A DNA stretch of 64,000 nt from positions 1,984,001 to 2,048,000 of the forward strand of contig CBDBZO010000006.1 of assembly GCA_965213595.1 (NCBI GenBank), read 5' to 3'. The notes beneath the pieces were generated by a model. It worked only from the letters and a program-made list of their open reading frames with translations. It had not been told where the DNA came from and did no database searches. The first letter of the stretch is position 1, and the number at the start of each line of letters is the position of its first letter. Origin of the DNA: JBCCFC01 sp965213595 (GTDB taxonomy: Bacteria; Chloroflexota; Anaerolineae; Caldilineales; Caldilineaceae). Of the stretch, positions 1 through 8,427 are shown one piece after another. The position numbers were made by a program, and so were the translations under genes.

Positions 1-2
1 TG

Positions 3-1643
3 GAGCGAGCCGCAGCAGCTAACCAACATCGAAACGCTGCGGATGAAGTCGCGAGCTGGGATTTGGCGGTGGACGGCGGCGGGCAGATTGTGCTGCCCTG
101 GGTGGAAGCGTTTTACGGGGAGAGCAATCTTAACCTCAGTACGTCGAGCGACGGCGGCGCGAGCTTTGCCACGCTGGTCGAGATCGAGGACGATCAGGGC
201 GAATACCCCACCGTCTCCGACCAGCGAGAGGTCGCCGTCGCGCTGGGAAGTGGCGAGGGAGCTGACGAGCGCGCCTACATCGCCTGGCGCGACGACCGCA
301 ACGTGCAGGACGAAATCTGGTTCACCCGCGCCACGCTGGACGGCACGCCGCCTACTGCGCCGACCAACGTGCAGGCCCAGCCCGGCGACACGGTCGTTGG
401 GCTTTCGTGGCAGGCCGCAACAGATGCCAACGGCGTTTCCGGCTACCGCATCTACCGCGCGCCTGGTAATGGCAGTGGGTCGGCAGACGGGTCGTTTGTG
501 CAGATTTCGCCGCTGCTGGTGCGCGGTACGGGCTTTGTTGACGTTGGCCTCAGCGCCGACCAGCCCTACCTCTACCAGATTGCCGCCGTGGATGGCACGG
601 GCAATCTCAGCCCGCGCTCGGCGGTGGTTAGCGCCGCGGCCACCGTTGGCGATGTGCAGCCGAGCGGAACGCTTGTCTACGAGCGCAATGATGCAGTGCG
701 CCTCAAGCCGCTGGTGGGCGGTGAGGAGAGCGCGATCGCTGATGCATACGAGCCCGTGCTGTCCACGGACGGCACGCGGCTCTACTACCGCAGCGGCGAC
801 AGCATCGGCGTGCGCTCGGTCGAGGGAAACGGAGCGCTCGGTGAACCGCAGCCCTTCTTCACGCGCGAGGGGCTGGCCGATTTTGACGTAGCCGCCGACG
901 GTGCGCACTTCGCCATGCTCGTCCAGCGCTTCCAGGCCAATCTCAACAGCGGCGGCTGCTTTGTCTTCGAGCCGATCTATGCCAGCGCGTCGCAGGATTT
1001 GTACACCGACCAGTACAACTACTCATCCTACGTCTCGATCTCAGCGGATCGGCGCTGGATGGCCTACCGCTACGACGGCTTTTGCACCATCAACGCCAGC
1101 GGCTTCACCGAGCCGGGTGATTTCTGTATCGCCAACCTCAGTACACAGGAAAAGAAGTGCATCGAGGGGGCCAACGTCGACGGCTCGGATTTTGCGCCCA
1201 GCGGCAGCGACCTCGTCTTCGCCTCGCCCGCCAGCGGCCAGCACGAAATCTGGCGCGCACAGGTGGCGGACGACGGCTCGCTCGTCAACCCCGTGCAGCT
1301 GACCAGTGGCCCCGCCAACCAGCCCGCCGACAACCCGCGCTTCTCCAGCGACGGCCAGTGGATTACCTTCCAGCGCGACGTAAACCCGGATACGGCGGAC
1401 GACGCCGAGGAGTGGCGCTTGTTCGCCGTGCGCGCCGACGGCACGTCGCTGCGCGATCTCGGCGTCGCGGGCGAGGAGCCGGTGTTGCTGAGCGGCGGCA
1501 GCGCGCCTGACGCCACGTCGACGCCCGCGCCGGGCACAACGCCCGCGCCGCAGCCTACGGCTCAACCAACCAGCGGCCCCACGCCCACGCCGCTGCCGGA
1601 GGGTGTCGGCACGCGGACCTACCTGCCGGTGGTGGCGCGGTGA
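3..1643 (+). CDS. Exported fibronectin-III / beta-propeller protein, 5' truncated by window
   Basis: The frame is open from the first bases, so the N-terminus lies outside the window; the true start is unseen. The visible part begins with a sialidase-like beta-propeller portion, continues with a fibronectin type III domain (PTAPTNVQAQPG... SGYRIYRAPG, about residues 110-210), then WD40/PD40-like propeller repeats (DGTRLYYRSG, SADRRWMAYR, SSDGQWITFQ). It ends in a Thr/Pro-rich linker (PTPTPLPEG) and the tail TYLPVVAR. Such linker-plus-tail endings are common on secreted or surface proteins of Chloroflexota; the role as an anchoring or sorting tail is inference. Substrate or ligand cannot be told. 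Several antisense and shifted frames through this gene are shadows caused by high GC. Confidence 0.85.
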   Translation, partial: ERAAAANQHRNAADEVASWDLAVDGGGQIVLPWVEAFYGESNLNLSTSSDGGASFATLVEIEDDQGEYPTVSDQREVAVALGSGEGADERAYIAWRDDRNVQDEIWFTRATLDGTPPTAPTNVQAQPGDTVVGLSWQAATDANGVSGYRIYRAPGNGSGSADGSFVQISPLLVRGTGFVDVGLSADQPYLYQIAAVDGTGNLSPRSAVVSAAATVGDVQPSGTLVYERNDAVRLKPLVGGEESAIADAYEPVLSTDGTRLYYRSGDSIGVRSVEGNGALGEPQPFFTREGLADFDVAADGAHFAMLVQRFQANLNSGGCFVFEPIYASASQDLYTDQYNYSSYVSISADRRWMAYRYDGFCTINASGFTEPGDFCIANLSTQEKKCIEGANVDGSDFAPSGSDLVFASPASGQHEIWRAQVADDGSLVNPVQLTSGPANQPADNPRFSSDGQWITFQRDVNPDTADDAEEWRLFAVRADGTSLRDLGVAGEEPVLLSGGSAPDATSTPAPGTTPAPQPTAQPTSGPTPTPLPEGVGTRTYLPVVAR

Positions 1644-1718
1644 TAATAGACAAATTTTGCTGACGTACGGGTTGCAGCGCAGCGGTAGCGCCCTTTCGGA
1701 ATAGGCTCTCCAGCGTGG

Positions 1719-2498
1719 TCAAGCGCGGCTCCACGCCTTGCGCACCAGCTCGGCACAGGCCAGCAGCCAGCGCCGGTCGCCCTCGATTTGCAGCGTAATT
1801 GTTCCATCGTAGCGGAAGGATTGCAGATCGCGCAGCGTGCGGGCCAGGTCGATGCCGCCGGACGGGGGCACGCCAAAGGGGAGGTGCTCATCGCGCGTGC
1901 CGTCGTTGTCGGAGAGGTGAACGTGGGCCAGCCGGTCGCCGAGGGCGAAGAGGTAGTCGCGCGCGAGATTGTTGGTGGGGGCGAGGTTGCAGTGGCCCAC
2001 ATCGAGCAGCAGCTTCAGATCGGGCAGCCGGTGAAAAATTTGGCGGAACCACTTGAGCTGGTGCCGATTGTCCGGCCCATTCTCCAGCACGACTTCGACC
2101 CCGCGCGCCCGCCCGTGCCCGATCAGCACGCCAAAGAGCTGTCGGCAAAACTCGTAGCCCTCGGCCTCGCTCAAGTGCGGCGGCCAGCCGACAAAGCGCA
2201 GCGTGCACAGCGACGCGCCCAGTCCCTGTGCCGTGTCGATTGACCGACGCATCTCGTCCAGCGCCGCCTGCCGCACCAGCGGCGAGGGGTTGGCCAGCGG
2301 CAGGTAGCTCGCCGCGTGCGCAACCACGTCGAGGTTTTTGTCGACTAAGCTCGCGCGCACCTCGCGCCACGGCGTCGATTCAAGTGCCGCGTGGGGCGCT
2401 TCGAGCCGCAGGTCGACGAAGTCAAAGCCCTGCTCGGCGATCCAGGCAATTTCGTCGAGCAGGGAACGGTGGGGATCGTTCATGGTGCCGAGTCGCAT
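1719..2498 (-). CDS. Sugar phosphate isomerase/epimerase family TIM-barrel protein
   Basis: A 259-residue protein of the xylose-isomerase-like TIM-barrel superfamily (AP_endonuc_2 fold). Support: the N-terminal MRLGTMNDPHRSLLDEIAWIAEQGFDFVDLRLE, the metal-ligand type motifs VVLENG, LLLDVGHCN and LAHVHLSDNDG, and the length, usual for the family. The family isomerises or epimerises sugars and related polyols; the substrate here cannot be told. The open frame extends 32 codons further upstream, but that part (ILDL...IQNPKSRIQN) is the translation of an AT-rich intergenic repeat, so I place the start at the ATG ending at 2498. A second member of the fold lies at 23020-23865. Confidence 0.8.
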   Translation of the reverse strand: MRLGTMNDPHRSLLDEIAWIAEQGFDFVDLRLEAPHAALESTPWREVRASLVDKNLDVVAHAASYLPLANPSPLVRQAALDEMRRSIDTAQGLGASLCTLRFVGWPPHLSEAEGYEFCRQLFGVLIGHGRARGVEVVLENGPDNRHQLKWFRQIFHRLPDLKLLLDVGHCNLAPTNNLARDYLFALGDRLAHVHLSDNDGTRDEHLPFGVPPSGGIDLARTLRDLQSFRYDGTITLQIEGDRRWLLACAELVRKAWSRA

Positions 2499-2510
2499 AA
2501 AAGCTCCATT

Positions 2511-2606
2511 TTGGATTCTAGATTTTGGATTTTGGATTGGGCTCGGAACGTCCGTGATCTCGCGTAAATCTAAAATCAAAAATCGTAAATCCAAAATTCA
2601 GTATAA
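2511..2606. repeat. AT-rich 'TTTTGGATTTTGGATT' intergenic repeat
   Basis: Short A/T-rich repeats of the type 'gattttggattttggatt' on one side and 'taaatccaaaattc' on the other, giving an imperfect inverted arrangement. Its translation produces the familiar junk peptide 'IQNPKSKIQN'. A shorter copy is at about 7726-7752 upstream of the O-antigen-ligase gene. It overlaps the 3' end of the adjacent membrane-protein gene, whose last residues (EPNPKSKI) are repeat-encoded. Confidence 0.7.
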
Positions 2607-3366
2607 GTCCAACCGCCATCACATACACGCCCCAGCCGGGCCGGAGCGGCTCGTTGTAGAGCGCCTCGATATTGGGCAGCACGCGCAGAAAGCCGCTGAT
2701 CGGCCACCAGAGCGACGCCAGCGACAAAATCACCACAAGGGCGCTTGGCGCGAGGCGAGGCAGCAGGGCCAGCAGTGGACTGACGGCGACGGCAGCGAGG
2801 CAGAGCAAGAGGGCCGCAGTCTGAAGACTGTATTCTCTCAAGAGCAGGCTGGGTGTCCAGGCGGGAGGGAGCAGGTTGAGGGCGGCAATGGTGGCGAGAA
2901 CGAGCATGAGCAGGCGGAGAAGCCAGGTGGCTGTGTGTGCCATCACCGGCATCGATTGAAATCGACGCCTGGTTTGCGAAACGCGCTGAAGCGCGTTGGT
3001 TGTTGGCTCCGCCGCGGAGTGAGCATCCTCAGGTGTGAACGGGTCAGTAGTGGCTGGGCGCGCCCGGCCACTACCCGCGGTGTTCCGAAACGCCCAGAAG
3101 CTCAGCGTTAGGCTCGCCGTCACCAGCGGCAGGTAAAAGCCCTCGCGCCAGAGCGACACCTGCCCCTGCTGCACCACCGGCAAGAACTTCACGTACTCGC
3201 CCAAATCCAGCCCCGTCACAACGAGCACGGCGGCGCGGTGGTTGATCCACGGGCCGAAGTAGCCAACCAGAACAAGCATACAAGGAAACACGAGGGCAAA
3301 TGGAGACAACAAAATCTCCCCTGCTCCCCTGCTCGCCTGCTCGCCTGCCCCCCTGCCCCCCATCAT
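2518..3366 (-). CDS. Integral membrane protein of unknown function, coupled to thioesterase
   Basis: About 282 residues with several hydrophobic helices (ALVFPCMLVLVGYFG, LVTASLTLSFWAF, LLRLLMLVLATIAAL, TAALLLCLAAVAVSPLLALL, LVVILSLASLWWP). The start is chosen at 3366 because the ATG overlaps the thioesterase stop in an ATGA on the minus strand (3363-3366), a classic translational coupling; the longer frame upstream is a shadow of the thioesterase. A polar segment in the middle (SGRARPATTDPFTPEDAHSAAEPTTN) is encoded by dispersed palindromic repeats at about 2960-3074, and the C-terminal tail is encoded by the AT-rich repeat. I do not recognise a family. Confidence 0.6.
   Translation of the reverse strand: MMGGRGAGEQASRGAGEILLSPFALVFPCMLVLVGYFGPWINHRAAVLVVTGLDLGEYVKFLPVVQQGQVSLWREGFYLPLVTASLTLSFWAFRNTAGSGRARPATTDPFTPEDAHSAAEPTTNALQRVSQTRRRFQSMPVMAHTATWLLRLLMLVLATIAALNLLPPAWTPSLLLREYSLQTAALLLCLAAVAVSPLLALLPRLAPSALVVILSLASLWWPISGFLRVLPNIEALYNEPLRPGWGVYVMAVGLILNFGFTIFDFRFTRDHGRSEPNPKSKI
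3009..3074. repeat. Dispersed palindromic repeats lying in-frame in the membrane-protein gene
   Basis: Bases 3047-3074 form a 28-nt palindrome with one mismatch (gtagtggctgggcg and its complement). Related copies are at 9333-9350 and 11137-11154 (ggctgggcgcgcccagcc). Just before it, ggctccgccgcggagtgagc (from 3006) is repeated in variant, inverted form at about 15494-15517. Here the repeats are translated as a polar spacer between membrane helices. Confidence 0.65.
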
Positions 3367-3851
3367 CGCGCCACCTCCTCCCGCTGGGCCAAGCGCGCCG
3401 CCTGCCGCTGGCGACCGGCCTCGAAGCGGGCGCGTTCTTCGTCGCTCGTCAGCTCCAGCGACGGCACGGGCACGGGTCGGCCTTCGCGGTCGATCGCCAC
3501 GTAGACGAAGTAGGCCGTGTGCGTCTGCGTGATGTCGCCCGTGAGCAGATTTTCCGCCTCCACGCACAGCGCGACTTCGAGGCTGGTGCGCCCGACGTAG
3601 GTGAGGTGGCCGTGCACGGAAACGAGCTGCCCCACGCGGATGGGATGCAGAAAGGTCATGCTGTCCAGGTGCACGGTGACGACGGGGTTGCGGGCGTGGC
3701 GCACGGCCACAATTGCGCCGCACTCGTCGCACATCTTGAGGATTTCGCCGCCGTGGACGCTGCCCAGGCTGTTGGAGTGCTGCGGCTGCATCAGCCGCGT
3801 TAAGGTCGAGCGGCTGGCGGTCACGGTGGTCGGCGAAGGATTTTGCTCCAT
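3363..3851 (-). CDS. Acyl-CoA thioesterase, hotdog fold
   Basis: A 162-residue single hotdog-domain protein of the YciA/BACH type, expected to hydrolyse acyl-CoA thioesters in the cytoplasm. Diagnostic features are the helix motif NSLGSVHGGEILKMCDECGA (the 'hot dog' helix with the family's G-x-VHGGxIxKxxDE pattern, Asp in the active site), then a beta-sheet region (VVTVHLDSMTFLHPIRVGQL, GRTSLEVALCVEAENLLTG). The basic, charged C-terminal 25 residues look like a helical tail. Its stop overlaps the start of the downstream membrane-protein gene. Confidence 0.87.
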   Translation of the reverse strand: MEQNPSPTTVTASRSTLTRLMQPQHSNSLGSVHGGEILKMCDECGAIVAVRHARNPVVTVHLDSMTFLHPIRVGQLVSVHGHLTYVGRTSLEVALCVEAENLLTGDITQTHTAYFVYVAIDREGRPVPVPSLELTSDEERARFEAGRQRQAARLAQREEVAR

Positions 3852-3869
3852 GAAAGACTTTCAGAATTT

Positions 3870-3955
3870 ATCCACGAAGGGCACGAAGAGCGCGAAGGAA
3901 GAATGTCGGCGAACAAATCTTCGTGTTCCTTGTGTCCTTCGTGTCCTTCGTGGAT
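3870..3955. repeat. 'CACGAAGGACACGAAG' inverted repeat
   Basis: Left arm atccacgaagggcacgaag and right arm cttcgtgtccttcgtggat form an imperfect long hairpin between the glycosyltransferase and thioesterase genes. It belongs to a repeat type that is widespread in intergenic DNA of several bacterial phyla. It could act as a transcript-end hairpin for the minus-strand glycosyltransferase gene. Confidence 0.65.
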
Positions 3956-3969
3956 CGTTTTGATTTCGA

Positions 3970-5142
3970 CTAACCGGTAACTTTGTGATACGCATCCAGC
4001 AACTGCCGTGCGCTGCGTTCCCACGTGAATTGAAGCGCGTGCTGCCGACCCTTCAACGCCAGCTCCCGGCGCAGGGTTTCGCTCTCGGCCAGCTTGACAA
4101 TGCCCGCCGCAATGCTTTCCACGCTCTCGGCCTCGACATAAACCGCGCCCGGCCCAGCGGCTTCGGGCAGACACGAATTATCCGCGCTGAGCACGGGCGT
4201 GCCGCAGGCCAGCGCTTCTAGAATCGGCAGGCCGAACCCTTCGTATAGCGATGGGAAGGCAAAGAAGTCAGCGGTGCGGTAGAGGGCGGGCAAATCTTCG
4301 TCGGCGATAAAGCCGGGAAAGCGCACGTGATCTTCCAGCTCCAGCTCGACGACGCGCGCAAAAATTTCGTCGAAGAGCCAGCCTTTGCTGCCGCCGATAA
4401 CGAGCTTGTGCGGCAGGTGGGCCCGCGCACGGGCCAGCGCAAAGGCTTCGATTAGGCGACCAAAGTTTTTGCGGGGCTGCAGCGTGCTCAGCCCCAAGAT
4501 GAAGGGGGCTTCCCCGATGCCGTAGTGAGCACGAAGCCTCGCGGCTTCGCCAGCGGCAGCGTCACCCTGGGCTGGCTGCGGGCAAAAGCGCGCGTGATCG
4601 ACCGCGCCCTGCACAACGGTGATCTGCTCCGGCGGAATGTCGTACTGCTCGTGCAGATCGCGGGCCGTGTGCTGGCTGTCCGCCAGCAGGTGATCGGCGC
4701 GGCGGATGGAGCGGGGGACGACGGTGTGAAGGTAGTGGTGCAGGCTGGGCAGGGACGCTTCGGGGTAGAAGAGAAAGGCGAGATCGTGAACGGTGACGAG
4801 CTTGCGCCGGGCGCGCGAGGGCGCAAGCACAAAATCCGTGGCGTGAAAGAGCGCGAGGTCGTCGCCCGCAAACCACTCGACTCTCGGCAGCGGCACGTCG
4901 AGACGGTGCCAGATACGTACGAGGTTGCGCTCGCTGACCAGCGGCGTGTCGTGCAGCCGCAGCGGCGCGACCTCGCGCTCCGTCGCCGACACGCGCCCGG
5001 CCACGAAGAGCCGCAGCTCGTAGGCGAAGCCCTGCGCCGCATTCAGCGCAATCAGCGCCCGCACCTGCTCGCGAATGATGCGGCCAATGCCGGCAGATTG
5101 GCGCACGGCGGGGGTGTAGTCGATAGCGATTTTGGGGCGCAC
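3970..5142 (-). CDS. Glycosyltransferase family 4 (GT-B)
   Basis: A 390-residue GT-B retaining glycosyltransferase. The C-terminal Glycos_transf_1 domain is clear: LGLSTLQPRKNFGRLIEAF (donor-domain entry), VRFPGFIADEDLPALYRTADFFAFPS, then the EX7E-type motif region LYEGFGLPILEALACGTPV and the ADNSCLPEAAGPGAVYV loop. The N-terminal acceptor domain starts MRPKIAIDYTPAVRQSAGIGR, the usual glycine-rich loop. It probably transfers an NDP-sugar onto a lipid-linked or surface glycan. Neighbours on the same strand (GtrA protein and O-antigen-ligase-like protein) suggest envelope polysaccharide assembly. Sugar specificity cannot be read. Confidence 0.88.
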   Translation of the reverse strand: MRPKIAIDYTPAVRQSAGIGRIIREQVRALIALNAAQGFAYELRLFVAGRVSATEREVAPLRLHDTPLVSERNLVRIWHRLDVPLPRVEWFAGDDLALFHATDFVLAPSRARRKLVTVHDLAFLFYPEASLPSLHHYLHTVVPRSIRRADHLLADSQHTARDLHEQYDIPPEQITVVQGAVDHARFCPQPAQGDAAAGEAARLRAHYGIGEAPFILGLSTLQPRKNFGRLIEAFALARARAHLPHKLVIGGSKGWLFDEIFARVVELELEDHVRFPGFIADEDLPALYRTADFFAFPSLYEGFGLPILEALACGTPVLSADNSCLPEAAGPGAVYVEAESVESIAAGIVKLAESETLRRELALKGRQHALQFTWERSARQLLDAYHKVTG

Positions 5143-5235
5143 GAAGGAGAAGATTGGTAAGTGGAAATTTGTAATTAAAGAGGAATCGTACCCTACCTAA
5201 TTACTAATTACTGATCTTGAAGGCTAAGTAGGTAA

Positions 5236-5412
5236 GGCCAATCCAAGAAAATAGATGTACCGGTTGGGGTCAACGCCTTACCTCCCCCAACCCCCTCCTC
5301 TCCACGCGTGGAGAGGAGGGGCTATCCAGTCGCCTCGTCAACCCAGCGACAAGGAGGGGGCGGCGAGGCTGAAACATGATCTCCTTAGTATATTTTATTT
5401 CTTGGAATAGCC
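5236..5412. mobile_element. MITE-like element, copy 3
   Basis: A 177-bp non-coding element with terminal inverted repeats GGCCAATCCAAGAAAATAGA and, inverted at the right, GGCTATTCCAAGAAATAAAA, flanked by a 3-bp duplication TAA (5233-5235, 5413-5415). The ends match copies 1 and 2 (8240-8427; 9578-11118). The interior differs and contains a perfect 30-nt palindrome at 5292-5321 (arms cccctcctctccacg). That palindrome belongs to another dispersed repeat type, so this copy may be a composite. Confidence 0.65.
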
Positions 5413-5445
5413 TAAAATAGATGCATCGATGTCTACAGTCCTCAT

Positions 5446-5907
5446 CTACAGTCCCCGGTAGGTCCACAGGCGGTTGGCCGTGAAGTTCCACGTCAGCACC
5501 ACGCCGATAGCGACGGCGAGCGAAAAATTTGCGCTCAACGTGTGGCCGAGGTCGACGCTGCCCACGGCATCGATCCACAGCGGTTCGCCGAAGTGGTTGA
5601 CTAGAAAGAGCAGAAGCTGATTGATGCCCAGCCCAACAGTGCTGACCAGGGCAAACTGAGGCAGCTGGGTGCGCCGGCTGCGATTTTGACTTTCGGGGAA
5701 AGTCCACAGCCGGTTCAATATAAAATTTTGTATAACGGCAGAAATGAAGCCAAACGGGTTAGCCGCCAAGAGAGAAAAGCCAAACAGCTGCATCAGCACG
5801 TTGAGAATCGTGAAGTGCGTCATGGCGCCACATGCGCCCACAACGGCAAATTTGGCGAAGCGACGGGCTTCTTTGCGATGGGTACCGGTAAACGTAATGT
5901 TGGCCAT
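5446..5907 (-). CDS. GtrA family membrane protein
   Basis: A 153-residue four-helix membrane protein of the GtrA/DPMS family. Helices: FAKFAVVGACGAMTHFTILNVL, NPFGFISAVIQNFILNRLWTF, FALVSTVGLGINQLLLFLVN and ANFSLAVAIGVVLTWNFTANRLW. The paired NRLWTF/NRLWTY motifs after helices 2 and 4 are the family signature. GtrA proteins assist flipping or anchoring of lipid-linked sugars used to modify surface polysaccharide. It is on the same strand as the glycosyltransferase and the ligase-like protein, which fits that role. Upstream (5915-5945) is an AT-rich stretch containing TATAAT-like sequence on the minus strand, a plausible promoter. Confidence 0.87.
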   Translation of the reverse strand: MANITFTGTHRKEARRFAKFAVVGACGAMTHFTILNVLMQLFGFSLLAANPFGFISAVIQNFILNRLWTFPESQNRSRRTQLPQFALVSTVGLGINQLLLFLVNHFGEPLWIDAVGSVDLGHTLSANFSLAVAIGVVLTWNFTANRLWTYRGL

Positions 5908-5979
5908 GAGAAATTCCTTTGCTAATTATATTATAATAAGCTCGCGCCCGCATCGAGCGTGAGCAAGCCGTTCGATCTC

Positions 5980-7719
5980 TTATCGCGGAGCGCGAGTTGC
6001 GAGCGATGAGGTTTGCAGCAGGACAGCTTCTTCCGCTACCAGCACCGCCGCTATCCACAGCGCGATGTGTAGGTACATGCCCTGCACGAACAGATTATCA
6101 AAGACGTTGTGTACGGCCAAATGGGCCAGCACGCCTAAGACGCCGAGGGCGAGCGCGCGGTTCCATGTGGTATTGCGTACTGCGTAGTGCTTATTGCCTA
6201 TTGCGGCTTCGTGCCAAGCTGTATCGGAAGAGCGCCCGAAGGTACGTCGCGCGATAAAGAGCGCCACGCTAAGCCAAAATCCCAGAAAGGCGAGCAGGCC
6301 AATTAGCCCCGTTTCGGCGAGCGTATTGAGATAGATGTTGTGCGCGTGGCCCAGCGGCTCCTCCCAGCGGCGGATGTTGACTTCGGGGTAGACGACGGCG
6401 TAGTTGCCCGTGCCAATCCCCAGCCACGGCGACTGCACCCACATGCGACGCGCCGCCTCCCAGTGCGCCAGCCGCTCGAGCACGGCAAAGTTGGCGTCCG
6501 TCACCGGCTGGCGAAAAATGCCGATCTGCTGCACGACTGGGTCGCTGCTGACGCCGACAAATTCGGGCAAATCGGCAAAGCGCTCGGCCACGGGCGCGGG
6601 CACAACGGCCGCCAGCGGGCCGCTCGCCGCCAGCAGTAGCGCCACGCCCACGACGGCCAGCGTGACCGTCGCCCGCGTGCGCAGCGCAACCACTAGGCCG
6701 ACGCCCGCCAGCGCGCCCAGCCAGCCGCCGCGGCTCCAGCTCGCCAGGAGGGCAACGCCGATGGCGGCGGTCGCGCCGGTGTAAAAGAGCAGGTCGAGTG
6801 GGAACCCCATCCCCTCGCCGGAACCTCGTTGATGACGAGACAGACGAAGCCCCTTCCCCTCTAGAGGGGAAGGGGCTTGGGAATGGGGTCTTGCTCCGCG
6901 AGACCTCTGCCCCAAGCCCCCTCTCCTCCGAGGAAAGGGGGCTTCACCCGGTTCGTTACCCGTAAACCAGCGCTGAGGGGGAGAGGTCGGACGCCCCGCC
7001 GACATGGATTCCCGCCTCGATTGAAGTGCACCCAGCGCCCACAGCCCCAAACTCGCCGCCACCGGCAAGGTCAGCCCCAAATAGCCCGCATAGGGATTCG
7101 GCTGGGCAAACGTGCCGCTGGCGCGCATAAAGCGGCCCAGAATCAAAAACCAGGGCGGGCCAATCTGAAAGACGAATTGATAAAGCCCAAGTAACGCTTG
7201 GAACACCCCACCCAGCAGCAGCCCCGCAACCAGCCAGCGCGCCTGTTCGCGCTTCACCATCTGCGGCACGATGAGCAGCACCAGCGCAAATTCTGCCCAT
7301 TTTACCATCTCGGCCACGCCCTCGCCCAAATCCGGCGCGCGCAGCAGCGACAGCCCCTGTGCCGCGAGATAAACTGCCAGCGACACCAGCACCAAGCGTG
7401 GTCGCCACGCCAGCCGCAGCGAGCGCCTGCGCACCCCATCCACCAGCCACAGCGCGACCGCTCCCGCCAGCAGCCCCTCCGTCCCCGTCAGCGGGCCAAC
7501 GCGTACGCCGCTGCTCACCGGCAGCGCTACCCCGATCAGCGGCCACACTAGCCACGGCCAGCGCAGCAGGAGGAGCCCTCCTGCCGTGGCCGCGACGGCG
7601 GGCAGCAGCAATCGCAGCGGCAGCGTTGCCAGCGCGAGGGCGAGCGCGACGATTAGCCCGAATATGGCGACCCACCGCCAGTTAATCCACCCGTGAACTT
7701 CTGAAATTCCCGTGACCAT
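5980..7719 (-). CDS. O-antigen ligase-like (Wzy/WaaL) polytopic membrane protein
   Basis: About 579 residues, with ten or more membrane helices and a large periplasmic loop (from VPAPVAERFADLPEFVG to EEPLGHAHNIYLNTLAETG). The motif W-x-GIGTGNYAVVYPE ... GHAHNIYLNTLAETGLIGLLAFLGF is the Wzy_C/WaaL signature. These enzymes join glycan units to lipid carriers or to each other. The start at 7719 (MVTGISEVHGWINWRW) is chosen because the frame further upstream reads through a terminator and the tRNA-Ser gene. A 65-residue polar insert (about MSAGRPTSPPQ to GSGEGMGF) between two helices is encoded by a dispersed palindromic repeat. AIGNKHYAVRNTTW near the C-terminus looks like a second translated repeat. 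Confidence 0.85.
   Translation of the reverse strand: MVTGISEVHGWINWRWVAIFGLIVALALALATLPLRLLLPAVAATAGGLLLLRWPWLVWPLIGVALPVSSGVRVGPLTGTEGLLAGAVALWLVDGVRRRSLRLAWRPRLVLVSLAVYLAAQGLSLLRAPDLGEGVAEMVKWAEFALVLLIVPQMVKREQARWLVAGLLLGGVFQALLGLYQFVFQIGPPWFLILGRFMRASGTFAQPNPYAGYLGLTLPVAASLGLWALGALQSRRESMSAGRPTSPPQRWFTGNEPGEAPFPRRRGGLGQRSRGARPHSQAPSPLEGKGLRLSRHQRGSGEGMGFPLDLLFYTGATAAIGVALLASWSRGGWLGALAGVGLVVALRTRATVTLAVVGVALLLAASGPLAAVVPAPVAERFADLPEFVGVSSDPVVQQIGIFRQPVTDANFAVLERLAHWEAARRMWVQSPWLGIGTGNYAVVYPEVNIRRWEEPLGHAHNIYLNTLAETGLIGLLAFLGFWLSVALFIARRTFGRSSDTAWHEAAIGNKHYAVRNTTWNRALALGVLGVLAHLAVHNVFDNLFVQGMYLHIALWIAAVLVAEEAVLLQTSSLATRAPR
6800..6975. repeat. Palindromic repeat element translated inside the ligase gene
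   Basis: Contains two inverted repeats, the first being the near-perfect gccccttcccctctagaggg palindrome centred at 6862, the second around ccccctctcctccgagg. It shares the core gacagacgaagc with the intergenic repeat at about 9405-9535 (ggacagacgaagc) and the flanking 'aaccccaccccagcc ... ggggaagggg' pattern. It keeps the reading frame of the host gene open. Confidence 0.65.
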
Positions 7720-7752
7720 TTGTAAATCGTAAATCCAAAATCCAAAATCGCA

Positions 7753-7798
7753 AAACAAAAAAGCCCGCGAGCGTTCCGCTCGCGGGCTTTTTTGTTTT
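7753..7798. terminator. Bidirectional rho-independent terminator after tRNA-Ser
   Basis: A near-perfect palindrome: A-tract, stem agcccgcgagcg, loop ttcc, complementary stem, T-tract. On the minus strand it lies 7 nt beyond the tRNA-Ser 3' end, where a terminator is expected. Confidence 0.9.
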
Positions 7799-7803
7799 GC
7801 ACA

Positions 7804-7892
<89 letters not shown>

Positions 7893-7971
7893 AGGAAGTG
7901 GGGATTGTATCATGGAGTGGGGTGGGGTGGCAACTTTGGAATGGCAATCGGTTGGAGCAGCAGGTTACTGT

Positions 7972-8226
7972 GGGTGCATCCCAGAATTGGGGGCAAGTTG
8001 TCATTGCGCTCGCGTAGCGGTCGCTTCGACGCCGGGTCTACCCCGAAAGATAGCAGACGATAATAGACTAGCGAGAAATCTGGAGACGGCAGACAGACCG
8101 AGCGCCCCGCAGCAACGAATCTGCCATCGCTGACGCCCAGATTTCTCGCTGCTGCGGATTTGTTTGCCGCCTCTCCTCGGCGATCCGCTCGAAATGACAT
8201 TTTGCCCCCCAAATTGAAATGCACCC
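7972..8226. repeat. Dispersed inverted-repeat element ('TGTCATTGCG' type)
   Basis: The outer arms gggtgcatcccagaattggg... and their imperfect complement (ending ...aaatgcacccc) enclose about 255 bp. Adjoining them are 'ttgtcattgcgctcgcgtag' and its counterpart 'cgctcgaaatgacattttgc'. An inner perfect 13-bp stem is at 8071-8083/8137-8149 (gcgagaaatctgg). No gene is visible. Together with MITE copy 1 it fills most of the gap between tRNA-Ser and the BI-1 gene. The remaining 8431-8620 has only a 10-bp inverted repeat (8476-8485/8533-8542, catgagaatc) ahead of the BI-1 gene. Confidence 0.65.
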
Positions 8227-8239
8227 CGGGTTACTGTTA

Positions 8240-8427
8240 GGCAATTCCAGGAAATTAACTATACCGGGATAAGCCATGTTGGATGTGCAACGCACCTCGG
8301 AAGGTGCGACGCACGGTCGACTGTCTCTCTGGTGCGGCCAACACAGCCTACGGTGCGTTGCACTTTCCCAAGTGCGACGCACCTCCATCATAATCAGCCG
8401 TGGTATATCTATAATCTTGGATTAGCC
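8240..8427. mobile_element. MITE-like element, copy 1 (uninterrupted)
   Basis: A 188-bp non-coding element with terminal inverted repeats (GGCAATTCCAGGAAATTAAC at the left; GGCTAATCCAAGATTATAGA read inward from the right) and a 3-bp duplication TTA (8237-8239, 8428-8430). The interior is rich in 'ggtgcgtcgcac' inverted motifs. It is in the opposite orientation to copy 2 and preserves the site that is broken by the IS110 element there. Confidence 0.75.

Noticed and set aside
3367..3732. N-terminal extension of the membrane protein at 2518-3366
   Set aside because: It lies in the thioesterase gene in another frame; ATGA coupling at 3363-3366 gives the start.
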